NCBI GenBank assembly: GCA_948567375.1
Contig: OX419756.1
Location: 51,846,333-51,910,332, forward strand
Origin: Lunularia cruciata
Taxonomy: Eukaryota; Streptophyta; Marchantiopsida; Lunulariales; Lunulariaceae
Reading direction: 5' to 3'
DNA: 64,000 bases
Shown here piece after piece: positions 1-11,449 of this stretch. A model generated the notes under the pieces. The model saw only the letters and a program-made list of their open reading frames with translations. It did not search any database and had not been told where the DNA came from. The translations under genes were made by a program, and so were the position numbers. Positions within the stretch are counted from its first letter, which is position 1, and each line of letters starts with the position of its first letter.

Positions 1-1655
1 ATTTCACATCTTTCTTTGCCTCTTTCTCTCTCCCTGAGTTTCCCAAAGATCTCTCTCTTCAATTTCAGTAGACTCTTTATCTCTACCCTCTCTCCTAATA
101 CCACTATTTGTCTTCCCAAATTCCTCTTGCAAATATCACTATCTCACTCTCCCCAAATATCCATGTTTGTCTCTTCAAATTTGTCTCCCAAATATTTTTG
201 TTTATCTCTCTCCATGTTGATTTTGAAAATTTATTAGTGTTGAACTCTCTCAACCTCTCCTTTTTAAATTTTTGATTTGTCCTTCCTTTCTTATTTTATT
301 CTTGAAAGCCTTATCTTCTCTCTCCCCTTTATTTTTGAAATCTGTTTTCTGCACTCCTCTCTCATTTCCAAAGTTCATGTCCTCTCTCATCCAACGTAAT
401 TTTTGGAATGCCTCACATATTCCTCTACACATTATTTTGAAAATCTACTTTTAGATCTATGCCTTTCAAATTGCCTTAAACTTTTAAACCTTTGTACCCA
501 AATCTCAACTTGTCTTTAATACTTGTAACTAAATTTCCTTTTACCTTAGTCTTAACTCTCTTCTTTGATCTTTGAACCATACTTTTCTTTTTGATTGAAC
601 ATGGACCTATAAGTTTAAAACTTAGAAGGACACTATTCCCCATGAGGTGACTCCTTTATCAAATTATGAGTCTCTTTTCCTCTCTTGGCTTGCACTCTCT
701 TTGATTTGCAAATGTGATTGCAAGCAGAAGTGATTTGCAAGATAATATGAATTACCTTCATTACTTGATAGAATTTGAAATGAAGTTATTCTTCCCTATA
801 TTTATCTACAAGCTTCCTCTCAAGTAACAATAAATCATAACTAAATCTATATTATCTTTATCATTACCACTATCTTTGATTTTTCATCTTTTAATTAATT
901 TAAAGTCATTGCACAAGTACATTAATAGAATGAGCAAATCTATTTCCATATAAAGAAATTGACACATATGGAAACAAGCTATTTCCATACAAATAAATTG
1001 ACAATTTTGGAAAGAAGCAAACCTATTTTGAAACAAATAGACCTATTACAAACCCAATAGACATATAGAGCTAACTGAATTATCAATGAACAAACCTATT
1101 TTAAAATTAACAAATGATTTGTTAAGTGTGCCCAAATGCCATCACAAGCAAGCCCATCAATTACACAAGAAAACCTAACAATTTCACATGCTAGCACACT
1201 AAAAAAAGGTAAATCTATCTTACCCAATTAAAATTTACTTGAAACTATCATTTTATGAAATGGACCCATTCAAATTCAGAGCAAACCCATATTGCACATT
1301 AAAGACATTTGAGACATCAAAATCATTGTACCTTGATAAAAATATACAACTTTTATTTAAGAAACAATTCATAAATTAAGAGTCAATATATTAAGTGGAA
1401 GGTGTTTTGCATAAACATCCATCAAGAGCTTGGTTGATTACAAGGCAAAATTCTACCACTGGTTGCCTGGTCTCTTCTCTTCCATGCTGACCACTCAATC
1501 CACTTGTCTCCTATTTGAAATCTACCTCCTTTGTGTGCACTTTTGTTTACAGTTGCTCTTGGCCCTTTGTAATATTCCAAGGATAGGAGAAACCACATAC
1601 AAGATTTCATTTCTCAATACTCTAATACTCAATACTAAACACAAGCACTTTATCT
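1..1655. other. AT-rich, pyrimidine-rich intergenic DNA without a recognisable gene
   Basis: The first 600 bases of the plus strand are strongly pyrimidine-biased, with recurring TCTCTCTCC and CCAAAT words. The short open frames in both directions here are low-complexity and resemble no family. From about 850 to 1400 the sequence is A/T-rich with short recurring words such as AAACCTATT. I see no splice-bounded exon, RNA gene or transposon end. It is probably old repeat-derived DNA. Confidence 0.5.
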
Positions 1656-1659
1656 TTAT

Positions 1660-3060
1660 TATGTAGTAAAGATTATCTACTCAAAAGGAGCTACATCCCT
1701 GGGTCAAATACATGGATTAGTGATATGTTAGCAAGCTCTACCCTTAGATTAGTTGCATGGATTGGTGACATGTCAATCCTTGTCCTATTTGGTTGGCCAA
1801 ATAAGTTTAACCAAGGGGAATCTTCAAGAATATTCTCATAGGAAGCTCAAACAACATGGTAAGGTACCATTGGAAAGATCTTGATTAGACAAACAAGAAG
1901 AAAGGGAGGAGGCATCACATATTGTTTAAGATGGGGGAGGGAATATTCAATTTTATGAGGCCTAATTCATTTGTTTAGGCCTCCAAAATAGGCTCTAATT
2001 TTTTTCAAGGTGTTTTCAACCTTTGCCATATTGGTGACATCTCTATCTGATCTACTTACACCATCATATATAAAATCCGTTAAGATATTACCAAACCAAT
2101 TTCTATTTCTAGATAATTTGTCTAGCTTATGGTATTACATCCTCCAACATATCACATTACTTATTAAAAAGTTATATAATATAGCACAAATGCCAATCCA
2201 ATGCAAGAAATAGGAGTCTTTGATTGGGTTATTTAATTGTTTCCCAACTCATGCAAAGAATGCCATAGGGCTTTAAATATACCAATATAATGTTCATTTA
2301 CACACCTTTTTCTAGCAATATAACAATTGAAGTACTTCCTCATTGAAGAGAAACACACAATTTCACACTCAAACCTTCAATGCTCCAAAGGAGCACCTTG
2401 ACTGTATTATATAGCAAAGTGGACTACCCTGAAGGAAGCTTCATCCTTGGATCAGATACATGGATGGGTGACATGTCATTGATCTCTACCCTTAGATAAG
2501 TTGCATGCATGGGTAACATGTCACTCATGATCCTATCTGGTTGGTCAAACCACCTTTGATCGGAGAGAATCTTTAGGGAGTCTTCTTATAGGAATCTCCA
2601 AATTGCATGGGTGAGGTACCATTGGAAAGCTCTTGATGAGACAAACCAAAGGAGAGGGAAGGCCAACCTTCCCTTTGTTGGGGGGGGGTGGTTATGCACA
2701 TTTTGAGATCTAATTTATTTGTTTAGGCCTCCAAAATTGGCTATGAAGTTTCCAAGCTATTTTTGGCTCCAACCTTATTAGTTGAAGTCCTCCTTTTGTG
2801 TCACCTCTATTTGATCTACCTTGCACATCATACATAACATCCTTCTAGATGTTACCAAGCCAATTTTACTTTTAGCTAATATGTCTAGCTATTGGTATTA
2901 CAACTTTAGGCTATTTTTGGCCTTTGCTCTATTAGTAGAAGTACTATTTTGGTGACACTTCTATCTGATATACCTAGCCCATTATACATAACATTATCCC
3001 AAAAGTTACCAAGCCAATTTTCGCCTCTAGCTAATATGTCTAGCTATTAGGATTACACTC
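1660..3060. repeat. Diverged dispersed repeat, two long copies plus one partial copy
   Basis: A block at about 1660-2160 recurs at about 2395-2910 in the same orientation. Shared landmarks are AGCT(A/T)CATCC near 1690 and 2430, paired CATGGAT...GGTGACATGTCA phrases, the TACCATTGGAAAG word (near 1866 and 2609), TTTGTTTAGGCCTCCAAAA (near 1970 and 2719) and the ending AATATGTCTAGCTA. The last third is present again at about 2911-3056. The copies are clearly diverged and have small indels. They could be old LTRs or another dispersed repeat, but I see no open frame or terminal motif that decides the class. Confidence 0.55.
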
Positions 3061-3655
3061 TCCCACATATATGCTTGTTTACAAGAAAGCACCATGTGGC
3101 TCATGTACACGTATCCAACATCACTTAGTAAAGATTGATGGCTCTCAAAAAAATTACATGCTTCTTGTTGATTAAGGTATGACCAAAGCTCAAATCTTTT
3201 ATATCATGTCATATCATGACATGATCCATGCATTCTTGTTCAATATAACACTTGTTGTTAGCAAAAATTCATATTTTATATGTTTATATTTTTCATATGC
3301 TCACTAACATATAGAATATGAACTCCCATAATTCAATCCAATCCATTGCCTTCCGTAAAGTGAAAAGGTTGATCCACCTTTATTAACTATATAATAAACA
3401 ATAGTAGATTTTATAACCATATTCAATGTAGTGCAATCAGCTTGCCTTTGGCCAAGTGATACTAACACACTTGGCTAAACCACCCACTCAAGTAGAGATA
3501 ATTATAGATTGTGCATACATCCTAAACAATTGCTTACCATCTACACAATGAGAATAACACACATTCCTCAACTACACACTCAAGCATAGAAAATGCCAAC
3601 CATAACTTCAATGCAATCTGAGAACTTCATGCAAAGTATTTTATGTCAATGAAGC
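3061..3655. other. Intergenic DNA downstream of a decayed transposase
   Basis: No gene is recognisable. The stretch lies 3' of the Harbinger-like remnant read on the minus strand and may contain its eroded C-terminal half, but no transposase motif could be read there with confidence. Confidence 0.3.
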
Positions 3656-3659
3656 CTAA

Positions 3660-4136
3660 TTACCTCTTGCCAAGTGAATAATCCTCCACTTGTCATCACA
3701 TATAACTTACCCATTAATTGAGTAGGTGCTTTTTTGGTTGAAATAAACTTCACCATCAATTGTAGGCTTTTGTGAAATGAGAACATAGTCCAATCCAATA
3801 AACCCACACATCTTAGGATCCTTTCCTTGCAAACACAACTGAAATTCTTGCTCTCTCTTCCAACCTAAGCCATTACACCTCCTTCCTCAATATGGACAAG
3901 ACAACATTTATTACTCTATTGATGAAACCAATCATGGATCCTGCACTAATTCCCCATAGGTTCATTCTCCTTGCCAATGACACTCCATTCCCATTATGTC
4001 TAAAATGATCAAGAATTAATGAGACTTGCAGCCATATAGAGGTTTTTTTTCTCCCTAATGCAGTCCTTTTATTAAAGACTTTGTGCACTTTGAGGATATC
4101 AACTAAAACAATAAAATAGTCTATATTCATTTTCAT
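3660..4136 (-). pseudogene. PIF/Harbinger-like transposase remnant (copy 1), N-terminal and first catalytic region
   Basis: On the minus strand an 87-codon open frame (4136-3873) starts with Met and carries the HTH-like N-terminal part of Harbinger/HARBI1-type transposases. Readable words are LGRKKTSIWLQVSLILDHF, HNGNGVSL and GFINRVINVVLS. Downstream, in shifted frames at about 3855-3690, are the first DDE-region words CGFIGLDYV, IDGEVYFNQK and VICDDK. The family normally has GxIDGT where this copy has GFIGLD, so the first catalytic Asp context is damaged. The stretch after VICDDK reads IIH..RG followed by GTAA, matching the intron donor seen in copy 2. It is a decayed DNA transposon, not a host gene. 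Family assignment is from motif recognition, supported by the second copy at 10.5-11.4 kb. Confidence 0.7.
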
Positions 4137-4139
4137 TAG

Positions 4140-6725
4140 TTGTTTAAAAGTGAGAGGATCAAGTACAAAAACTATTTAAACACAACGTTGGTAATATTTA
4201 GACCTTGTGGATAAATTCACACCATCTGCAAAGCTATTCCCAATCATCTATTTCATCCTCATCACTCCACTCCTCCAAATCTAAAGATTGCCCTAAATCA
4301 CATGAACTTCATGAGTCCCTTGCATCCAAGAATATCATCATCTTTCCATTCTTCTTTGATACTAGTATCATGCACTATTTGGAAATATAATTCTTGTATA
4401 TGGTTCCTAAGAATGCATCTGGTACCAAGGTGAGGTACTTTCAAATTCTCAATTTTGTGTAGAGACAGAGGATTGAAACACCTAGGCACTAGATGGATTA
4501 AAACACCCAGGAACTAAGACCTCCTACCATAACCACCTTGATGAGGAGAGTAAGAACAAGCAAGAATTGTTGTTGCCACTTAAATCAAAAGATGGGTTGA
4601 TGAATTGATAATTGATGAACCATGTTGAACAAAGATTGAGTTGATGAATTTTCAAACCAAGCTGAACAAGATCATTGGCAAAGGATTGCAAGTGACACCA
4701 AACAAACTAGAGATTGTGTGAAAGAATATATTGATATTCAAAATTTAACATGTGTCCAATCTTTTCAAATTTAATTCAGGAGGGAATCGTTAAGAACTTA
4801 AACATATCATGTAACCCTGTAATATCTTAAACCCCTTCTCAATAGTTTAATATATTATTTCAATAGAATAAATTTAACAAAGGTCCATAAATAGGTTATG
4901 GGTCACCTCTCCCAAGACTATAAAATCTTACAATCTTGGGAGTTGCAACCAGTAACCTATTTACAAACTACAAAATATTCTCATCACAATTCTAGAGAAT
5001 CCTTCTCTTTAGCCTCTAAAAGTTTAGGAGACATAAGGGCATTTCAGAAATGGATTTAATGGGAATGTCCCATTTTCCTCAAATGGGACATTCTCATAAA
5101 GATCCCATAGATTTATTTATGGATCCCATAAACCAAATCAAAATAGGTATATTTATGAAACTTCTATAATAATCAAAGTAAATGTGACCACATAGAATGC
5201 ACAAAAAAAAGGAAGGCCACATCAGCTGGACAATGGAGAGAATACTTTAGGGTTGAATTGGTATTTTTTAGGATCATATTTTCTGGTGTTTTTTTGGTAA
5301 TTAATTTTTATAGACCACTCATAACCTATAAAGGTCATGTTTTTCATGCTTTAACATTTCAAGAGATTATGAGGGATTTTGCCGTATTATTGATGGATTC
5401 TTTTCCCACATCTCATAACATTTTGCAGGATCTTCCATAATTTTTATGTAATAGCTGAAAAGCCATTTTTGAAATGCCCTATCATGTAAAAGAACTTTAC
5501 AATAGGGGGTTTGAGAAATAGTTTTGACAAATGTCTATAGTTTTGAAAAATGTCTTTGCTTTCTTAGTCCATGGCATGCTACCATAATAGCCATTACAGG
5601 TTCATCATGAGTGAGTGACAAGCCGGCTTACAATCCAAGTTGCATTCATTTATAAAAATCTGGTGCTATATTACGGATGTTTAGGAATGCCATATTGAAA
5701 TAAATGATTGTCAAAAGAAGTGATGTGGTTTGTTAAGAGGATGGCCACATGGTTTGGAGTGAGATTTATGAACTTTTTTGGTGGATCCAAAATGCCCACT
5801 CTTGACTATTCAAATTCTCAACTCAAATTCACCATCCCGAGTGCAAATGGTCCTTTTGTTAGTCAACTAAATGGTGTTTTTGTAGTTTCACATTGGTGTG
5901 GTGAATCATTTCCATAGATTAGTGCGGTAAAGGATAGCACAAGTTATGGAAAATGATCTATGCCTCTACATCACCCTATGGCAACCAAGAAATTGATTGG
6001 GGATCAAGGAATTTTACTCCAAAAGTGAAAAAAAAATTTAGCTAAGGGAGATCAAGTACCTTGTTGTAGTGCATGAGGCTCACTTTTGGATGCAAATCCA
6101 AGACCTATAGACTCACATTTCGATCCACAACCTGAACAATCATTAGGGAAATTTAGAGAATAGTTGAAGATGGCTTCTTCCATGCTTGGCAAAACAAAAG
6201 AGGATGAAAGTTTTTGTATGATGATGCACCATTATGGCCAAATACTGGATTATCTGGAAGACCCCAAGCATTTTACATAGATTCATGATGGGAACTGTGA
6301 AAAACCTATAAAAATCCACTACTTTTAGTTTCATAGCAACATTTTTGATATGGGAGGGGCAAGATTTCCTCCTTCTATGATAGGTGATATGCTTTACAAG
6401 AAATGGTTCAGGTACATGAAACAATAGAAAGAAACTTTGGAGCTAAAGAACAAGTCTACTATAGAAGGAATATGGCAAAGGGTGGAGAATTGCAAAAGAT
6501 AGATTGAATGGAATGTGCTCATATTATGCTAGAATGGAATCCATATTCGGGTCTAGAGCAAACATTAGTCCACCTACTATGGTAATTTTGGGAGATTGAA
6601 ATCACAATTTGAGTAAGGTTGGCTCAAAAAAGGTCCATGAAGGTGTAGAGGAGGGCTCTCAATTCCCATCTCCCTTAGAGGTGGTGCTCTTGGACTTGTG
6701 GCCCCAGTTTGTCCCAAACACCCAA
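4140..6725. other. Intergenic DNA with weak coding-like traces
   Basis: No intact gene. On the plus strand from about 5708 to 6600, one frame reads as protein-like text with many stops (for example GDMLYKKWFRYM near 6385). This suggests a heavily decayed coding sequence, perhaps transposon-derived, but I cannot name a family. Open frames at 4205-4390 and 4298-4489 overlap on opposite strands and are unsupported. Confidence 0.3.
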
Positions 6726-6727
6726 GG

Positions 6728-7126
6728 TATAAAAGATCAAGACAGAGGAGAGAAATAGGAGAATGGAAGATAACATGGGACACTCAAGTGTGGAAAACTC
6801 TGAATGCCTAGCACGAGCTTTGGTTTTGGTATTTATAAAGAACATACAAGGCTCTTGAGAAGCTTCTCAAGAAGTTTCCTTGAGCCACTTTCTTGGAGTG
6901 CAAGCCAAGTTAATCTAGAAGTTGTCTACTTGGCGTGCAAGCTACGCTAGTTGGAAGTTTCTAGAAGCTTCTTTCTAGAAGCTATCTACTTGGAATGCAA
7001 GCTAAGCTAGTCCAAAAGCTTCCCAAGAAGCTTCCTAGATGCTTCTAGAATGTTCTAGGCTAATTTTGCCTATTTGTTACTTTGTTAGCCTTGATGAACT
7101 TCATAGCTTAACTCCATATTGTTACA
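6728..7126 (-). repeat. LTR of a Ty3/gypsy chromovirus fragment (minus strand)
   Basis: Read on the minus strand, this begins TGTAACAATATGGAGTTA at 7126 and ends near 6728. It matches the LTRs at 53,810-54,162 and 58,957-59,316 along its length. It shares the GAAGCTTCTAGAAGC arrays, the TATAAATACCAAAACCAAAG core (near 6835) and the end word AAGATCAAGAC...AGGAGAGAAATAGGAG. A purine-rich tract adjoins it internally (minus-strand reading of about 7127-7145, CGGGTGGGGGAAT), as expected for a 3' LTR. A perfect three-unit GAA/TTC array (tTTCt-aGAAg-cTTCt) lies at 6958-6972. Confidence 0.8.
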
Positions 7127-7159
7127 TATTCCCCCACCCGTTAGTTGGTGATGCCCTTA

Positions 7160-7414
7160 TCACCATTGAAGCTTCAAACTCTTGGAAGGCCATTTTTGCA
7201 TTCTATGGATGAGAAAGAGGCTCCCAAGTGGCCTCATGCAAGGGATACCCTTTCTAGAGGACTTTGTACTCTGTAAGTTGTTAACGGCCTCGTTGAATAT
7301 GGTGACGTCCAAGGATCGAATCAACTTCATACTCTTCATGATCATTGATAGGGATGGGAGGAAGAGGAGGAAGAGGTTGGACATGAGAGGAAAAATAAGA
7401 TGGGTTAGGAACAA
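7160..7414 (-). pseudogene. Chromovirus 3' coding end (chromodomain) fragment
   Basis: The minus strand encodes a short piece matching the 3' end of the chromovirus pol at 58,703-58,950. It shares the Pro-rich linker and the chromodomain region in mixed frames; similar words in both copies include SLSMIM(R/K)S(T/M)KLI and a following SKSLKLQW-like ending. Only the last few hundred bases of coding sequence survive next to the 3' LTR, so this is a 5'-truncated copy. No second LTR for it is seen to 8 kb. Confidence 0.65.
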
Positions 7415-7444
7415 CTAATCTCTCTCACTCCTCTATACTATTCA

Positions 7445-7920
7445 ATTGCCTCTCCCACTCAACCATATGTCTCTCTCCCTCCTCAGCCACTCAAAAAAAT
7501 CATCTAAAACATGCATGATGTCATTAAAACAATAAGGGGTGAAAGTTCTCTGAAGTGTGTGGGGTGAGGTGCACTCTCCACAGATGGAGAAAAAGGAGAA
7601 AGGGAAGAAGAGGGAGAATGAGCTATCTCAAAAGATGATGATTGAGAAGGAGCTCTCTCCCTAAGACTATCATGACCTAACCTCACTATTGGTAAGCCAT
7701 GTGTCTCAACATGAATCTATTAAACACCTATTCACAAGTGGTACATTTAGTCATCCATCAAGTAAAATTTACTTTTGAATCAAGTAAATACATAAGTTCA
7801 TCAATTAAGGCATGTTAAATTAACTCATTTATTAAATCTGGTAATAGTATATATAAAATAATTTTATATTTTATCAAGCAATAGAAACATACAAATATAT
7901 GCCAAAACTCAAATATAATC
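7445..7920. other. Intergenic DNA, no gene seen
   Basis: Purine-rich stretch (about 7560-7670) followed by AT-rich sequence. The one minus-strand open frame (7686-7504) is Ser/Pro low-complexity and unsupported. The edge of the chromovirus fragment lies somewhere near 7440. Confidence 0.3.
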
Positions 7921-7922
7921 AA

Positions 7923-8589
7923 TCACTCATTGTCCTTGTCCTTTCCTTCATCCTCCCCATCATGAGCACTCTTGTCCTTATTTGAGCTATTTTCATCCTC
8001 ATGATCACCATCATCCTCTTCATCGTGTATAATCTACTCCTCTCTATCTCTCAAGTACATCACTTCTTCCTCAGGAATAAAACCTCTCTCCATAAAGAAT
8101 TGAGTGAATATTTGCCCAAGGAAGGTGAATTTGAACTTGTGCTTCTTAGGTCTCCTCAATTGGCTTTGCAAACTCCCTACCTTAGCAATGATAGCTTGAA
8201 ATGCTAACTCTCCCCAATCATAATCCTCCACACCAAATCTCCTCAAATTCATCTTGGTGTTGAGAACCAAATGCCCATATACAATCTTGGGCCAAATAGT
8301 TGGTGCCACCAAGTGCACCCATCAATTGGAAGAAAGCCCAAAAAGTAAGATACACACATTGCCTTGCAAGATACCTCTTTGCAACCTTGTCTCTTTGTGG
8401 AAACCAATATGAAACAATTGTGTAAGGAATAGTCCTCCATCTTGGTGTCCTCCTCCTTGGCATGGGAAGTGCATCTCTAGCTATATCCATTGTCAAATGA
8501 AACTTCCTCCCTTTGACCAAACTTGTGCAAGAATTCTTGTCCCAAGAACTCACAAATTCAATCCATGGAAGAACCTTTAAAAACCACAA
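7923..8589 (-). pseudogene. Unrecognised broken protein-coding ORF with acidic C-terminus
   Basis: Two overlapping minus-strand frames look like parts of one protein. 8589-8218 reads WFLKVLPWIEFVSSWD ... ARDALPMPRRRTPRW ... AKRYLARQCVYLTFWAFF. 8318-8034 continues as TKMNLRRFGVEDYDWGELA ... KKHKFKFTFLGQIFTQFF. The frame switch in the 8218-8318 overlap implies a frameshift. After one stop near 8030, the same frame continues as a strongly Asp/Glu-rich tail ending at a TGA at 7923-7925. An aromatic-rich body with an acidic tail looks like real protein, but I do not recognise the family. It may be an accessory ORF of a transposon, given the setting. Confidence 0.45.
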
Positions 8590-8599
8590 AGAAAAAGAA

Positions 8600-10440
8600 C
8601 TTAAACCTCATTCCTCATACACAAAGACGCTGGGTGCCTCCCGGCGGTACCCCCAAACAGAAATAAGTGGATGGTGCCACAAGAAGCCATTTGTTGTTGT
8701 TCTAAGATAAGGTTTTAAGGAGAGATTGTCATGCGGCGACGCCCATCGGCACTAGCGGACAATTGATGCAGTGCCAAGCGCAAGGTGTGGTGATGTGGAG
8801 TACAAGATGATGCCCAATGCCACATGTGGGCACCCGCCAATGCTGCCAGCAAGGCACAACCACATTGGGCACCATTGCAGGACAAGGTTTAATTCAAAGA
8901 ATGTTGCAGTGACATCAAGTGACACTTGGTGATGCTGCGGGACAGAAGGGTTTAGGGTTTTAAGTGTGGATGATGCTCAACAATGCAAAGGGGCACAAGA
9001 ATATGTGGGATGGTGTTGCGTGACAAATACAATTGGTGCTAGGTGATGCCCATAGATGCTACTAATTAAGACTCCTAAAAGTTCAAGAAATACATAAATA
9101 GAGATTGAACTGTTTTCAAACTAGAGTGAAATGGAGAAAAATAATTGAGGAAAGCTAGAATAACACTTTTGGACATGGGTATTGAAGGCCAAGGGTAATT
9201 TTGAGGCTGGTTACATTGAGATCAACCTCCCTAATTCCAGCTATAGCAATTCAAATTTGATGTTTATCTATCTAACACAATTTGATGAAGTTCATTGGGT
9301 GTTCAATGGTATGAAATCTGATTAGCCAATCTCCTTCTTGAGTATTACTCACATTTGGACCATCAACAATCTTCTCATAGCCCTAAATTTCTACCGTGGA
9401 TACTATAGGAATTAGGAGGAAATTTGATTTAGAGAATTCTTGTGCTCCTTGCTCTCCTCTCACTTCTCACTTATGTTCAAAAACTACTCCTCACCCCTCT
9501 CCTCTCTTTCCTAGTTTTGAATCCTCCTTTCCTTCTCATTTTTGAATTCTGGTCCCAAAATGAAAGTCATGCAATCTCGTCTTCAAATGCAAATCTCTCT
9601 TGAACCCCACCACTCACACTCCTTGTTTTGAACAGAAACTCAAACAACACTCAAAATTGAATGGGTATACCCTTAGAAACTCCACAATGCTCAACTCCTT
9701 TGAAACATGCTCCTCCTTTGAACACTATGAAGCTCAAGTGTGAATAGGTTCTTGTGAATAGATAACTCCCCAAAATGGCTCAATTCCCAAAATGTGAAAC
9801 AGTTGTGCAAGAGGAGCAGCACATGACAAAAAATATCTATATCCCACACCAAATAAATTTGTATTTGAGTGGAAAGAATCTTGGGAAAAAAAATTTAGAA
9901 TCATGAGGGACAATTGATGGCAACATGCAACATGCCATTTTGCTAATCGGCACACCCAACCATTACTTTAGAGAAGGAGCGCCTCCAAGCGCCATCATGT
10001 GGTGCTGAGATAGGCGCCAACAAGCGCCTACCAAATGTAAACACTACAATGGGCAGCTCCTAGTGCTTGCCAATATCTACGTGCAAGAAATGGTTGGTGC
10101 AACCCTTACAAACCAATATACAAATGGTCTTCTAGAGCACAGTAGGCATCACCTAGTGCCATCCAACGACTTCTAGTTCACATTGGATGAGACCAAGCGC
10201 CATCCAAAAACTTCTAGTGTAAACTAGGCAACATCCAATGCTTACAAATGTACACCAAGCGTCCCCAAGTGCCTTCTTGCATTCTTACATAAGATATCAT
10301 CATAGTCAAGGAAGAAACATACAATTTTTTAAACTTGTAATGTTTTGTGTGTTTGTTCTCATTTTCATATGCATGTGGGAAAAAATACACAAAACATTAC
10401 AAAGTATGAAGAATTGAAGAATGATATTTTTATTATAAAG
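8600..10440. other. Intergenic DNA with GATGC/GCGCC-type short repeats
   Basis: Around 8730-9060 the words GTGATGC and GATGCC(C/A) recur irregularly. Around 9980-10,280 the word AAGCGCC and variants recur (GCCTCCAAGCGCC, GCCAACAAGCGCC, CACCAAGCGTC). Both look like eroded minisatellite-like repeats. No gene is recognisable; the minus-strand frame at 9955-9734 is unsupported. Confidence 0.4.
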
Positions 10441-10450
10441 AAACATGTTC

Positions 10451-11445
10451 TCATTTGAGTATATCATTGAGGTGATGAGCAAGACATTGTTGCATTATCC
10501 TTGACCTACTTTCTTCTCTACTAAGTTCCATTTCATTAAAAAATATTTTTGAATCTATTTGAGTTTCCTTTGTATATCCACCATCATCTTTGGACCAAAC
10601 ATATGACCTATTGATTGAAAAGTTATGTAAAATAATACACAATAAACCCACTTTAACAAATATGGATTTCTACTATTGTCTTTAAGTTGCATTCTTAGCT
10701 CACCAAGAGAATGCAATCTAGCTTCAATACTCCCATACAATGCTCACTTATCACCCTTGCCTTGGCCAAATAGTTGTTGAACTCTTGCTTGTCCTCTTAT
10801 TGGGCCTGCTTGAAAGCTAGGACTAGATGATGCATGGGTACACAACCAGAATCACCTAAAAGATACTCTTTTGCCTCAAAATTGCAACATCCCACTCTCT
10901 AGTTCAAATCATTCCATAGTGATGATTCTTTCAAACAAGTCATGTCATGACATGACTCTGGCATTCCTGCAAATAAAAAGAATCAAATCATAATTTTAAT
11001 AAAATCATGCAAATTTAAAAAGAGGAGTGCCAATGCATTGAATAAAAAAAAATAAAAAATAGAACACTTACCTCTAATAAAATGTATAATTCTCTTTTTA
11101 TCATCACAAATCACTTGGTTGCTTATGGAGTATGATCCCTTTTAGCTGAAATAGATTTCTCCATCCATGGTGGATCTAGCAGCAAGAGGAAGCAATGTTC
11201 CATCTACCAAACCAACACAACCAAGGAAACCTTCTTGTGCAAAAATAGTAGATATCCTCCTCTTCCTCTCCTTATGCTCAAGCAATGCAACTTGACTCCT
11301 CATCAAATCTAATATGGCAGACATAACTCTATCTGTAAAGGCAATCGTTGAACATGCACTAATGCTGCAAATATTTAACCCCCGTGCAACACAAGCTCAG
11401 TTACCGTGATCTATCTAGAGCTAGAGCTACTTGGATCCACACGAG
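10451..11445 (-). pseudogene. PIF/Harbinger-like transposase (copy 2), DDE domain with intron, decayed
   Basis: Minus-strand reading gives the family words in order. An N-terminal WIQVALALDRS (near 11,435) is followed by DRVMSAILDLMRSQVALL and EGFLGCVGLVDGTLLPLA (first Asp, near 11,203). Next come MDGEIYFS, YSISNQVICDDKKRIIHFI, then, after a GT-AG intron (about 11,071-10,967), MPESCHD, YLLGDSGCVP (second Asp, near 10,852), EFNNYLAKARV.SEHCMG (Glu) and LRMQLKDNSRNPYLLKWV. The D-D-E set of a HARBI1-type DDE_4 transposase is thus readable, but stops and frameshifts break it (after MDGEIYFS, and near 10,760-10,800). It would cut and paste its element at terminal inverted repeats if intact. No terminal repeats were identified by eye. 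Confidence 0.82.
10967..11071 (-). other. Intron inside Harbinger transposase copy 2
   Basis: On the minus strand the coding sequence stops at ATTAGAG|GTAAGTG and resumes after TTATTTGCAG|GAATGCC. Joining the two sides keeps the transposase frame (IRG to MPESCHD). The AT-rich 105-bp interval has no open frame. Confidence 0.7.
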
Positions 11446-11449
11446 TGTT

